Source: Firmicutes bacterium OM04-13BH (GTDB taxonomy: Bacteria; Bacillota; Clostridia; Lachnospirales; Lachnospiraceae). From it: a DNA stretch of 11,786 nucleotides. Shown in pieces: positions 1-6,858 of the stretch. The stretch covers positions 333,349 to 345,134 of the forward strand of contig QULP01000005.1 in NCBI GenBank assembly GCA_003481745.1, given 5' to 3'. Numbering within the stretch: the stretch's first letter is position 1; the number at the start of each line of letters is the position of its first letter. The notes beneath the pieces are model-generated. The model made no database searches. It was not told the DNA's origin and saw only the letters and a program-made list of their open reading frames with translations. The position numbers and the translations under genes are program-made.

Positions 1-27
1 TTAGCACTCACCTCTTGACAGTGCTAA
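1..27. promoter_or_regulatory. CIRCE operator (HrcA site)
   Basis: The left arm TTAGCACTC (1-9) and right arm CAGTGCTAA (19-27) flank a 9-base spacer. This matches the CIRCE consensus TTAGCACTC-N9-GAGTGCTAA at 17 of 18 arm positions; only the innermost base of the right arm differs. CIRCE is the binding site of the heat-shock repressor HrcA in Firmicutes. The site overlaps the -35 box of the hsp20 promoter, so bound HrcA would directly exclude RNA polymerase. It starts at the first base of the window, so nothing upstream can be judged. Confidence 0.93.
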
Positions 28-43
28 TAATACGTGCTATAGT
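15..43 (+). promoter_or_regulatory. sigma-A promoter of hsp20
   Basis: The perfect -35 box TTGACA (15-20) is separated by 17 bases from the -10 box TATAGT (38-43). A TG at 35-36 makes this an extended -10. Transcription should start near position 50, giving a leader of about 130 nt before the hsp20 start. The -35 lies across the spacer and right arm of the CIRCE element. Confidence 0.88.
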
Positions 44-60
44 ACAACTAGAACAAAGGA

Positions 61-107
61 AGAGGGAAATAGAGAGAGACAAAGAAATAAAAAAGTCTTT
101 CCCCTCT
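61..107 (+). promoter_or_regulatory. possible leader hairpin of hsp20
   Basis: The purine run 61-69 (AGAGGGAAA) can pair with the pyrimidine run 98-107 (TTTCCCCTCT), leaving one bulged C and a loop of about 28 nt. It lies in the long hsp20 leader. The pyrimidine run pairs only weakly with the ribosome site at 171-176, so a thermosensor role is not shown. The hairpin could simply affect stability or folding of the leader. Confidence 0.3.
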
Positions 108-183
108 GGTTTGACCCAAGTTCCAAAAAAAGAAACAGGTAAACAGCAATTAAGATTTTGAGATAAAAAAGGAGAGATGACTT

Positions 184-648
184 ATGTTGATGCCTAGTAT
201 TTTTGGAGAAAATTTATTTGATGACTTTTGGGAATTCCCATTTTTTGATAACAGCAAAGAACAGAAAAACATTGAAAAGAAACTGTATGGACATCATAGC
301 AAAAATATGATGAAAACAGATATCAAAGAAACTGAAAAAGGTTATACCATTGAAATGGATCTGCCGGGATTTAAGAAAGATGAAGTCAAAGTAGCACTTG
401 AAAATGGTTATCTGACCATAGCAGCAGCAAAAGGACTTGATAAAGACGAGAAAGAAAAAGAAACCGGTCGTTACATCAGACGTGAACGTTATTCAGGCGC
501 CTGTGAACGTAGTTTTTATGTGGGAGAAGATGTGAAACAGGAAGACATCAAAGCTCACTTTGAACATGGTATGCTGACCCTGTTCGTACCGAAGAAAGAA
601 GCGAAACCGGCAGTGGAAACAGATAAATATATTTCCATTGAAGGTTAA
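184..648 (+). CDS. hsp20: Hsp20 / alpha-crystallin small heat-shock protein
   Basis: This is an ATP-independent holdase chaperone that binds unfolding proteins in the cytoplasm until the DnaK and Clp systems take over. The 154-residue protein has the usual size and order: a Phe/Trp-rich N-terminal arm (residues 1-40), an alpha-crystallin domain (about 42-137) with DLPGFKKDEV near 59-68, and the family hallmark GMLTLFVPK at 129-137. A short tail carries the IxI motif I150-S-I152, which docks into a neighbouring subunit during oligomer assembly. The ATG at 184 is chosen because GGAGAG (171-176) lies 7 nt upstream; an in-frame ATG at 190 is a less well spaced alternative. The gene stands alone, controlled by the CIRCE/sigma-A promoter and ended by the hairpin at 717-755. 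Heat induction by release of HrcA is inferred from the CIRCE site. Confidence 0.96.
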   Translation: MLMPSIFGENLFDDFWEFPFFDNSKEQKNIEKKLYGHHSKNMMKTDIKETEKGYTIEMDLPGFKKDEVKVALENGYLTIAAAKGLDKDEKEKETGRYIRRERYSGACERSFYVGEDVKQEDIKAHFEHGMLTLFVPKKEAKPAVETDKYISIEG

Positions 649-716
649 AAACATTCCTTTTAAATAAAGATAAATAGGGGAAAGACGATAGTGGAAGTAG
701 TAGTGTAGAAAGAAAA

Positions 717-755
717 AAACAGCTTCGGAATTAAGTTTCCGGAGCTGTTTTTTTT
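717..755. terminator. bidirectional intrinsic terminator between convergent genes
   Basis: An 11-bp stem pairs 719-729 with 738-748, including one G-U pair, and can be extended by A-T pairs on both sides. It has an 8-base loop and a run of eight T at 748-755 on the plus strand. On the minus strand the far side is also T-rich (complement of the A run at 713-718). It ends hsp20 on the plus strand and the lacI-yesL unit on the minus strand. The stop codon of the minus-strand gene (731-733) sits in the hairpin loop, so the last codons of that gene form one arm. Confidence 0.92.
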
Positions 756-1294
756 ATAAAATCAAGATATTTAAGACATTCATCCTTATGTGGAGCATTT
801 TTGATAATTCCAACATAGATATCCCCATCAAATTTTGCATTTTTTAAAAGTGGAAAATCCGAGACATTGATACTGTCAGAGAGATATCCTTTTTTATTTA
901 ATTGTTCCATTGCTTCTCGATTCATAAATACGAGGTCTATTTTTTTTGCGTCAATTGCAGCAAGAAGTCTGGTGCTTGATGCATAAGCGTATTCTAAGTT
1001 TTCCGAGTCTGGATTCTCCTGTATCAGTAAATTGTCATAAGTACAGATTTCATTTTTCTTTGCAGATAAATGTTCAAAGTCTAAAAAATCACTGGTCAAA
1101 TGCTGAGAGAGAGATTCGCTCATATTAACATTAATAAATGCAATCGAGAGAACAGTTGTTTTTTTTACAAGCTGTCCGTGGATATTATAAACAAGAATAT
1201 AAAGTACGATGCAAATAATAATAAAAGGCAGTTTGTAATAATCCCAAAGATATTGAAGTTTTGCTTTTCCGTGAAGTTGTTTTAATGCTTTCAT
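731..1294 (-). CDS. membrane-anchored protein of unknown function, partly resembling a solute-binding protein
   Basis: The function is not established. The 187-residue product has a basic N-terminus with an aromatic patch (LQYLWDYYKLP, 13-23), one hydrophobic helix at about 22-38, and a C-terminal domain predicted outside the membrane. It has no lipobox and no obvious signal-peptidase site, so it is probably anchored. Residues 107-141 (with KKIDLVFMNREAMEQL) and 160-181 (with NAPHKDECLKYLDFI) resemble two stretches of family-1 sugar-binding proteins: the segment where an aspartate-rich strand precedes a helix, and the C-terminal 'kala-F-l-dFi' helix. The whole is less than half the length of a binding protein. 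The start ATG overlaps the yesL stop (ATGA at 1294-1291) and AAGGA lies about 9 nt upstream, so translation is probably coupled. The SBP resemblance is my reading of the residues, not a computed match. Confidence 0.75.
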   Translation of the reverse strand: MKALKQLHGKAKLQYLWDYYKLPFIIICIVLYILVYNIHGQLVKKTTVLSIAFINVNMSESLSQHLTSDFLDFEHLSAKKNEICTYDNLLIQENPDSENLEYAYASSTRLLAAIDAKKIDLVFMNREAMEQLNKKGYLSDSINVSDFPLLKNAKFDGDIYVGIIKNAPHKDECLKYLDFIKKTAPET

Positions 1295-1917
1295 AGAACA
1301 TCATCCTTATTATTTTCAAGTCGTTCCAGAATCGGAAGAATCAGCCAGGAGCAGATAAGTGCTCCGAGTCCTTGTCCAAAAACAACAAATGGTGTGAAAA
1401 TATTGATTATAACATAGTAAATAACAAAATAAACAACTGCCATCAAAATAGAACAGAACAGATAACGCAGTCCCATGACAAGTGCATTTTTAAAAGTTGC
1501 AGGAATTGTATTTTCAAATCGTGCAAATAATGGAAAAACATTCAGTAAAACGATAAGGTATACAACTCCGGCACAGATGAGCACTGCACCGCATAAAGTC
1601 CAGAATACATTTTCCAGACGAATATGATAAAGCACATAGCCGTCAATTCCAAATAGGATGCCAAGCCCCAAAAGAGGGAGCCAGATCAGTGTGGCTTTTT
1701 TGAAATTAGAACGAAATGCAGTAAAGAACTGCTTTGTAATATTGCCTTCTTCATTGCGTACGAGTTTGAATGAAACATAATAAAGGGCAGTTGTCGAGGC
1801 ACCGATTGTAAAAACAGGAATACAACATAAAAACCAAAGGATATTGAGCCATGCAGCACAAAAAATTTTGTTTAAAAGCTGGATGAAACGATTATCAATT
1901 GAAAAAATCTGATTCAT
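1291..1917 (-). CDS. yesL: YesL-family (DUF624) integral membrane protein
   Basis: This 208-residue protein has about five hydrophobic helices (roughly 18-40, 75-95, 103-127, 148-175, 178-197). It shows the YesL family signature near the first helix: CCIPVFTIGASTTALYY, residues 31-47. Family members are recurrent neighbours of carbohydrate ABC transporters, as in the yes rhamnogalacturonan locus of Bacillus subtilis, but their molecular role is not known to me. The open frame extends upstream to 2046 inside the lacI gene. I choose the ATG at 1917 because the family N-terminus MNQIFSIDNRF begins there and AGGAG sits 7 nt before it. It starts 11 bases after the lacI stop and overlaps the next gene by 4 bases, so all three genes are one operon. 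A role as transporter accessory or membrane sensor is inference from context. Confidence 0.88.
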   Translation of the reverse strand: MNQIFSIDNRFIQLLNKIFCAAWLNILWFLCCIPVFTIGASTTALYYVSFKLVRNEEGNITKQFFTAFRSNFKKATLIWLPLLGLGILFGIDGYVLYHIRLENVFWTLCGAVLICAGVVYLIVLLNVFPLFARFENTIPATFKNALVMGLRYLFCSILMAVVYFVIYYVIINIFTPFVVFGQGLGALICSWLILPILERLENNKDDVL

Positions 1918-1928
1918 AATATTCTCCT

Positions 1929-2996
1929 TTACTTGGTTGGAGCAATGTTTACGGATTCTCGGTATACAATGTTTGTTTCGGTATAAACGGTTCGATAATT
2001 TAAAGTCGGATCTTTTATTCTGGAGAGCAATAAATCTATTGCACAAACTCCAAGAATTTCATTGTGAATGTGGATACTGGTAAGCGGTGGAGTGATAAGT
2101 TTAGCAGCAGGAGAATCGTCAAAGCCACATAGACAAATATCCTCCGGAACTTGAATATTTAATTGTCTTAATATTTGCATCAGATCAAAAGCAATAAAAT
2201 CATTTGCACAGACAAAAACATCAGGAAGTTCTTTTAAATTTTGAATATAGTTAAAAAGATAAGTTTTATAATCTGTGAGTGTGTCTTTTGGAGCGTCTAT
2301 AATAAAAAACTCTTCATTAATTGGAAGCGAATTTATATAGAGTGCATTACGAGTAGCCATGCAGCGTTCAAAAAAAGATTGGCAATGCAACTGCTCGCCG
2401 ATAAATCCGATATTTGTTTTGCCACATTTTTTCATTTCACGAACGAAGGCAAAAATTTCATCCTGGTTATTCATAAGTAAACGATCAGCAGGAAGAGGTT
2501 TTCCCATAAGTACCGGATGGTCTACAAATAAAACCGGAATATCCAGATCGCAAATCATTTTTGCGTAGTCATAGTTAAAAGTTTCAATACAGATAATGCC
2601 ACAGACATTCTCAGGATGAAACGAAATGGGAAGCTGGTAGTTGGCTTGTTCTTCATTGCTTACGCGGTGCATCGTAATGCTATAGCCAAGTTGAGTGGTT
2701 TCTCTTTGAAGCTTATCTAACATTGTAGAAGAAAAATGAAAATTATCGAGCGGAGCACAGGTTAGGATTGCAATTTCACCATGAGACTTTTGTGGAGTTG
2801 CTTCTTGTGGGGAAAACTTAAGTTGTTCCGGGTTCATATAGGTAAATTGTTTATAGCCCATTTCTACCGTTTTTTGTAACACTTTTTTTCTGGTTGAATC
2901 AGATAAGACTCCTGTGTTGTTGATGGCTTTTGAGACGGTATTTCTTGATAGTCCAAGAGCATCAGCGATATCTTGTATCGTCACATGTTTTGACAT
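1929..2996 (-). CDS. LacI-family transcriptional regulator
   Basis: The 355-residue protein starts with a classical LacI helix-turn-helix (residues 5-25, TIQDIADALGLSRNTVSKAIN), followed by the VLSDSTRKKVLQKTVEMGY segment. A periplasmic-binding-like sugar domain runs from about 73 to 345 and includes CANDFIAFDLMQIL (263-276) and ICLCGFDD (287-294). The hinge after GY48 does not show the usual PNxxArxL pattern but reads KQFTYMNPEQL. AAGGAG lies at a normal distance before the ATG at 2996. It is divergent from the sugar uptake operon, which in this family usually means it controls that operon and itself. Its effector is probably a fructose-containing sugar or a breakdown product; that is inference. 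Repression is more common than activation in the family. Confidence 0.95.
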   Translation of the reverse strand: MSKHVTIQDIADALGLSRNTVSKAINNTGVLSDSTRKKVLQKTVEMGYKQFTYMNPEQLKFSPQEATPQKSHGEIAILTCAPLDNFHFSSTMLDKLQRETTQLGYSITMHRVSNEEQANYQLPISFHPENVCGIICIETFNYDYAKMICDLDIPVLFVDHPVLMGKPLPADRLLMNNQDEIFAFVREMKKCGKTNIGFIGEQLHCQSFFERCMATRNALYINSLPINEEFFIIDAPKDTLTDYKTYLFNYIQNLKELPDVFVCANDFIAFDLMQILRQLNIQVPEDICLCGFDDSPAAKLITPPLTSIHIHNEILGVCAIDLLLSRIKDPTLNYRTVYTETNIVYRESVNIAPTK

Positions 2997-3040
2997 AATA
3001 AAATCTCCTTTTCAGTTCTAAAACAATAATTGGATTGTTA

Positions 3041-3106
3041 CAAATGTAAAATGATTATATGAGTTTATTATAGAATAAATTTGCGAATGTGTCAAATGTA
3101 AAATGA
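3041..3106. repeat. 14-bp direct repeat, probable operator boxes A and B
   Basis: CAAATGTAAAATGA occurs exactly at 3041-3054 and at 3093-3106, a distance of 52 bp or about five helical turns. Box A belongs to a small inverted repeat TTACA-AA-TGTAA (3038-3049); box B reads TGTCAAATGTAA (3090-3101). Box A lies at about +17 and box B over the -35 of the lacI promoter. Both positions suit autorepression by the LacI-type protein, possibly with looping. Binding by that protein is inferred, and the boxes lack the central CG common in LacI-family operators. Confidence 0.55.
3067..3095 (-). promoter_or_regulatory. sigma-A promoter of the lacI-yesL operon
   Basis: Read on the minus strand, a perfect -35 TTGACA (3095-3090) and a perfect -10 TATAAT (3072-3067) are separated by 17 bases. 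Transcription should start near 3060, about 65 nt before the lacI start. The -35 overlaps a CAAATGT box at 3093-3099 and another copy lies just downstream of the start point. Confidence 0.9.
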
Positions 3107-3111
3107 ATAGT

Positions 3112-3149
3112 AAAAATAAACAAAAAAACAGGAAAAAATGAGGGAAAAA
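3112..3149. other. phased A-tracts, probable curved DNA
   Basis: Four A-runs at 3112-3116, 3122-3128, 3133-3138 and 3145-3149 have centres about 10.5 to 11.5 bp apart, in step with the DNA helix. Such phasing gives intrinsic bending. The tract sits between the two divergent promoters and between operator pairs A/B and C/D, where a bend could bring the pairs together. Confidence 0.5.
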
Positions 3150-3204
3150 CAGCATATAGCATCGTGAAATTCTTACAAAAGTGTGCGTATGTAACAATAG
3201 ATAG

Positions 3205-3233
3205 TTGACATTTGAGTATAAAATTGATATTAT
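3205..3233 (+). promoter_or_regulatory. sigma-A promoter of the sugar uptake operon
   Basis: A perfect -35 TTGACA (3205-3210) and the -10 TATTAT (3228-3233) are separated by 17 bases. A TG at 3225-3226 gives an extended -10. The start of transcription should be near 3240, about 57 nt before the first permease gene. The -35 overlaps operator box C. Confidence 0.88.
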
Positions 3234-3271
3234 GATGGCATAAGCAAAATATGTTATGTTTACAAATGCAC
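3206..3271. promoter_or_regulatory. probable operator boxes C and D
   Basis: Box C is the CAAATGT core on the minus strand (ACATTTG at 3208-3214 on the plus strand), inside the extended motif 3206-3217 over the -35. Box D is TTACAAATGCAC at 3260-3271, about +27 from the predicted start. Their cores are 55 bp apart, close to the 52 bp between boxes A and B at the lacI promoter. In addition, TGTAACAAT at 3190-3198 is the exact inverse of ATTGTTACA at 3034-3042, next to box A. Binding by the neighbouring LacI-type protein is inferred. Confidence 0.45.
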
Positions 3272-3296
3272 ACATTCTGTAGAAGGAGGAAAGAAA

Positions 3297-4214
3297 ATGG
3301 AACAGAAAAAGAAATCTGGATTCGGTAATACGGTTGCATATGTGAAACGTCATTGGCAGTTGTATGTATTCTTTTTATTACCGGCATTGTTGCTCACTTT
3401 GATTTTTAAGTATATTCCTATGGGCGGCGTTTTAATTGCATTTATGGATTATAACCCGGTTCGAGGGATTCTTGGAAGTGATTGGGTTGGACTGGAACAT
3501 TTCAGAAGATTTTTATCATCACCGGACTTTATGAGATATTTAGTAAACACATTGAAGCTTAGTGTGTATGGCTTATTGTGGGGCTTTCCGGTGCCGATTT
3601 TACTTGCATTTTTGTTAAATCGAATTGTTAGTAAAAGAAAGAAGAAAAATATTCAGCTCGTGCTGTATCTTCCGAACTTTATTTCTGTCATTGTATTATG
3701 TGGTATTGTACGAATCTTCTTGTCTGTAACAGGACCGGTAAACGGATTGTTTGGAACAAGTATCAACTTTATGACAATGCCGTCTGCTTTTCGTACGATT
3801 TACATTGCCAGTGGAATTTGGCAGGGGGCAGGCTGGGCTTCGATTCTGTATACAGCAGCATTATCAAATGCAAGTCAGGAGTTAAAAGAAGCGGCAGTAA
3901 TTGATGGAGCAAATATTTTCCAACAAATTAAAGCGGTGGAATGGCCAGCCATCAAAGATATTGTATTAATTCAGTTAATCATGCAAGTTGGAAACATTTT
4001 AAGTATTGGTTTTGAAAAAGCCTATGCACTTCAAACCGATTTAAACCTTCCTACATCTGAGATTATTTCGACATACGTATATAAGAAAGGTTTGATTGAT
4101 GGAGATTATGGATTTTCAACCGCAGTTGGCTTATTTAATACGGTAATCAATGTCATCTTATTAATTGCAGTAAATAAAATCGTTAAAAAAATGAACGATG
4201 GAAAAGGAATTTAG
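3297..4214 (+). CDS. sugar ABC transporter permease, LplB type (CUT1 family)
   Basis: This is one of two membrane subunits of a carbohydrate importer. The 305-residue protein has about six membrane helices, beginning near residues 22-49 and ending near 275-293. It carries the EAA loop that contacts the ATPase: EAAVIDGANIF...P at 198-217, with E198, D203, G204 and P217 in place. Length and the N-terminal style match LplB-type permeases of complex-sugar importers. AGGAGG (3284-3289) stands 7 nt before the ATG. It is the first gene of the operon, and its stop codon overlaps the ribosome site of the second permease, which suits balanced synthesis. The sugar transported cannot be read from the permease; fructan or sucrose is inferred from the downstream GH32 enzyme and fructokinase. 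Confidence 0.95.
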   Translation: MEQKKKSGFGNTVAYVKRHWQLYVFFLLPALLLTLIFKYIPMGGVLIAFMDYNPVRGILGSDWVGLEHFRRFLSSPDFMRYLVNTLKLSVYGLLWGFPVPILLAFLLNRIVSKRKKKNIQLVLYLPNFISVIVLCGIVRIFLSVTGPVNGLFGTSINFMTMPSAFRTIYIASGIWQGAGWASILYTAALSNASQELKEAAVIDGANIFQQIKAVEWPAIKDIVLIQLIMQVGNILSIGFEKAYALQTDLNLPTSEIISTYVYKKGLIDGDYGFSTAVGLFNTVINVILLIAVNKIVKKMNDGKGI

Positions 4215-4225
4215 GAGGTGTGAGT

Positions 4226-5131
4226 ATGAAGGCGAAGAGAAAAAGTCAATTTTCCAAATATGGCCGACAAGATAAAATTATTTTATCGATTGGATATTTT
4301 TTAATTGCATTGTTTGTACTTGCAATTATTGTGCCAATTTTTTACATCATAGTTGCATCTTTTATGGATCCGGTAACATTACAGAATAAAGGGATTACGT
4401 TTGATTTTTCAAAATGGACGATAACAGCGTATCAAAGGGTTATGTCAAATGGAGCAATCTGGATTGGTTTTAAAAACGCAGTTATTTATTCCGTTGTATT
4501 TACAGTAGTATCTGTTGTGGTTACATTACTTGTCGCATATCCAATGTCACGTACGGATTTCAAGGGAAGAAAATTATTTAATGTTATTTTTGTAATCACA
4601 ATGTTTTTTGGCGGAGGCTTAATTCCGACATACTTATTGATTTCAAATCTTGGTTTATTAGACAGTATGTGGGCGGTTATCCTTCCGGGTGCATTTAGTG
4701 TATGGAACATGATTATTGCAAGAACGTATTATCAGGGAATTCCGGGAGAGTTAAGAGAAGCGGCAGAAGTAGATGGGGCAAATGAGTTGGTATTCTTCTT
4801 TAAAATACTGCTTCCGGTTTGCACACCGATCATTGCGACAATCGCATTGTGGCAGTTTGTAGGTATGTGGAACAGTTACTTTGATGCAATGATTTATTTA
4901 AATGATTCTGCGAAACAGCCGTTACAGTTAGTTTTGCGGTCCATTTTGATTCAGAACCAGCCGGAATCCGGCATGATTTCTGATATGCAAAGTACCGCAC
5001 AGAGGGCACAGCTTGCAGAGTTATTAAAATATGCAACAATTATTATATCGAGTCTGCCTCTTTTAGTAATGTATCCATTTTTCCAGAAGTATTTCGATAG
5101 TGGAATCATGGCAGGTTCAGTAAAAGGTTGA
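4226..5131 (+). CDS. sugar ABC transporter permease, YtcP/LplC type (CUT1 family)
   Basis: This is the second membrane subunit of the importer, 301 residues from the ATG at 4226. A GTG at 4220 would add two residues but touches the AGGAGG ribosome site (4213-4218), whereas the ATG has a normal 7-nt spacing. There are about six helices, the first near 19-44. The EAA loop lies at 178-197 (EAAEVDGANEL...P, with E178, D183, G184, P197). The C-terminus YPFFQKYFDSGIMAGSVKG (283-301) is the hallmark ending of this permease class. It pairs with the upstream permease, and the solute-binding protein follows after 15 bases. No ATP-binding subunit gene is in the window; CUT1 importers commonly share an ATPase such as MsmX/MsmK encoded elsewhere. 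Confidence 0.95.
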   Translation: MKAKRKSQFSKYGRQDKIILSIGYFLIALFVLAIIVPIFYIIVASFMDPVTLQNKGITFDFSKWTITAYQRVMSNGAIWIGFKNAVIYSVVFTVVSVVVTLLVAYPMSRTDFKGRKLFNVIFVITMFFGGGLIPTYLLISNLGLLDSMWAVILPGAFSVWNMIIARTYYQGIPGELREAAEVDGANELVFFFKILLPVCTPIIATIALWQFVGMWNSYFDAMIYLNDSAKQPLQLVLRSILIQNQPESGMISDMQSTAQRAQLAELLKYATIIISSLPLLVMYPFFQKYFDSGIMAGSVKG

Positions 5132-5146
5132 TGTAGGAGGGTAAAG

Positions 5147-6841
5147 ATGAAAAAAAGAACGAAAAAAGTATGGAAAAGAACAGCAGCTATGGCATTAGCA
5201 GTGGCAATGGCAGCAACGACAGTTACTGGATGTGGAAGTGGTAAATCCAGTGCAAAATTAAATGATGGAAGCTTTAAAGAAGTGGATGCGTCTACTCTGG
5301 AATTTCCGTTAAAAGAGAAAGCAACTTTAACCGGAACAATTAGTTATCCGGCAAATACAGAATCTGAACCGAATAAGAGAACGATTTTTAAAAGACTTCA
5401 GGAAAAGACGAATGTAGAAATTGACTGGACGGCGATTCAGGCAGATCAGTGGAGTGATAAAATTTCTCTGGAAATGGCAAATACAAAAAATATGACAGAT
5501 TTTATCTTTTCAGCGGGATTCAGCGATAATGACTTGTTAAAATATGCCAAACAAGGTGTAATCATTCCGTTGGAAGAATATATTGACGCATATATGCCGA
5601 ATTTACAGGCAGTTTTTGAAAAATATCCGGAATATCGAACCATGTGTACTGATACAGATGGACACATCTGGGCACTTCCATGGATTGAACAGCTTGGAAA
5701 TGAAAAGACAGCAATTCAGACAATCGGAAATATGAGTTTTATTAATAAAAAATGGCTGGATTTCTTAAATCTTAAAGTTCCGACAACCGTAGATGAATTT
5801 GAACAGGTATTAATTGCGTTCCGCGATCATGCATCTGAAATTCAGGCAGAGTTTGGAATTGATGGAAGCATTATTCCGATGTCTTGCATTGTAAATGATG
5901 GAGACCAGGATCCGAGTTTAATTATCAATGGCTTTGGAGAAGGGTATGGAGATGCAGATAAAACAAGACATATTGCAGTGACAAATGATAAAGAAGTCAT
6001 CTGTTCTGCAACACAGGATGGATACAAAGAAGGTATTGAATGGCTGCACAAATTGTATGAAGAAGGCTTAATTGATACAGAAAGTTTTACACAGGAATGG
6101 TCTACTTATGTAGCAAAAGGAAAATCCGGACGTTATGGTGTTTGCTTTAGCTGGGATGTGGCAAATATTGATAACTTAGAAGACTGGGTTCCGCTTCCGG
6201 CATTAACAGCAGATACAAGAAATATTACTCCTCAGAATGGTTCTTTCACAAGTGGATTTGACAGAGGAAGATGTGTTGTAACAGCAGTAGCAGAAAATCC
6301 GGCACTTGTTTGTGCATGGTTAGACCAGATGTATGACCCATTCCAGTCTCCACAGAATAACTGGGGAACTTATGGTGAAGACGATGACTTTGATATCTTT
6401 GAACTCAGCAAGAATGCAGAGGGTGGAGAAATGCTCAAGCATGCACCGCTTGGAGATGCTTCACCGGTAGAAGTTCGTGAAGCAGAATCAGTTGGAGGTC
6501 CGCTTGCAGTATTAAATGATTACTATGATGTTTATGTGACCTGCCCGGATGATGCACAATATCGTTTAGACTGGATTAAAGAATATTATACACCGGATAT
6601 GAACCTGGATTATGTATATCCAAATGTATTTATGAATCAGGAAGATACAAAGAAATTGTCTGACCTTCAGACTGATATTGAAAAATTAATCAATGCAAAC
6701 AAATCCGATTGGATTATGAATGGATTTACAGATGATGACTGGAACCAGTACTTAAGTGAATTAGACGGATATGGTCTGGAAGAATATCTGCAGATTTTCC
6801 AGAAATATCTGGATGACTATTATGCAGATAGTGCCAAATAA
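5147..6841 (+). CDS. extracellular sugar-binding lipoprotein of the ABC importer
   Basis: The 564-residue precursor has a basic start, a hydrophobic stretch (12-24) and the lipobox V26-T27-G28-C29, so the mature protein should be lipid-anchored at C29 outside the membrane. A short Ser/Gly/Lys linker leads into a large family-1-type solute-binding fold of the LplA class, which runs longer (about 500-560 residues) than MalE-like proteins. Typical stretches are TNVEIDW near 86, MTDFIFSAG near 115, GHIWALPW near 171, and helices with many Trp and Tyr residues likely to stack on sugar rings. AGGAGG (5135-5140) lies 6 nt before the ATG. Its length, its place after the permeases and the downstream GH32 and fructokinase genes suggest it binds fructo-oligosaccharides or sucrose; the ligand is inference. 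Confidence 0.94.
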   Translation: MKKRTKKVWKRTAAMALAVAMAATTVTGCGSGKSSAKLNDGSFKEVDASTLEFPLKEKATLTGTISYPANTESEPNKRTIFKRLQEKTNVEIDWTAIQADQWSDKISLEMANTKNMTDFIFSAGFSDNDLLKYAKQGVIIPLEEYIDAYMPNLQAVFEKYPEYRTMCTDTDGHIWALPWIEQLGNEKTAIQTIGNMSFINKKWLDFLNLKVPTTVDEFEQVLIAFRDHASEIQAEFGIDGSIIPMSCIVNDGDQDPSLIINGFGEGYGDADKTRHIAVTNDKEVICSATQDGYKEGIEWLHKLYEEGLIDTESFTQEWSTYVAKGKSGRYGVCFSWDVANIDNLEDWVPLPALTADTRNITPQNGSFTSGFDRGRCVVTAVAENPALVCAWLDQMYDPFQSPQNNWGTYGEDDDFDIFELSKNAEGGEMLKHAPLGDASPVEVREAESVGGPLAVLNDYYDVYVTCPDDAQYRLDWIKEYYTPDMNLDYVYPNVFMNQEDTKKLSDLQTDIEKLINANKSDWIMNGFTDDDWNQYLSELDGYGLEEYLQIFQKYLDDYYADSAK

Positions 6842-6858
6842 AGAGAAAAGATAAGGCG

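Noticed and set aside
1918..2046. Upstream extension of the YesL reading frame to 2046
   Set aside because: It lies inside the lacI coding sequence, has no ribosome site, and the family N-terminus begins at the ATG at 1917 with AGGAG at the right distance.
3079..3088. ATTTGCGAAT as a classical LacI or catabolite-control operator
   Set aside because: It is a weak, imperfect palindrome with a GC and not CG centre, occurs once, and does not fit the cre consensus. I could not fully exclude it and name it as the rival to the CAAATG boxes.
3018..3387. Two overlapping minus-strand open frames in the divergent control region
   Set aside because: They are low-complexity Phe/Leu/His-rich translations of A-rich promoter DNA and run over the lacI promoter and the first permease.
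4220..4225. GTG start for the second permease
   Set aside because: It abuts the AGGAGG ribosome site with no spacer; the ATG at 4226 has normal spacing.
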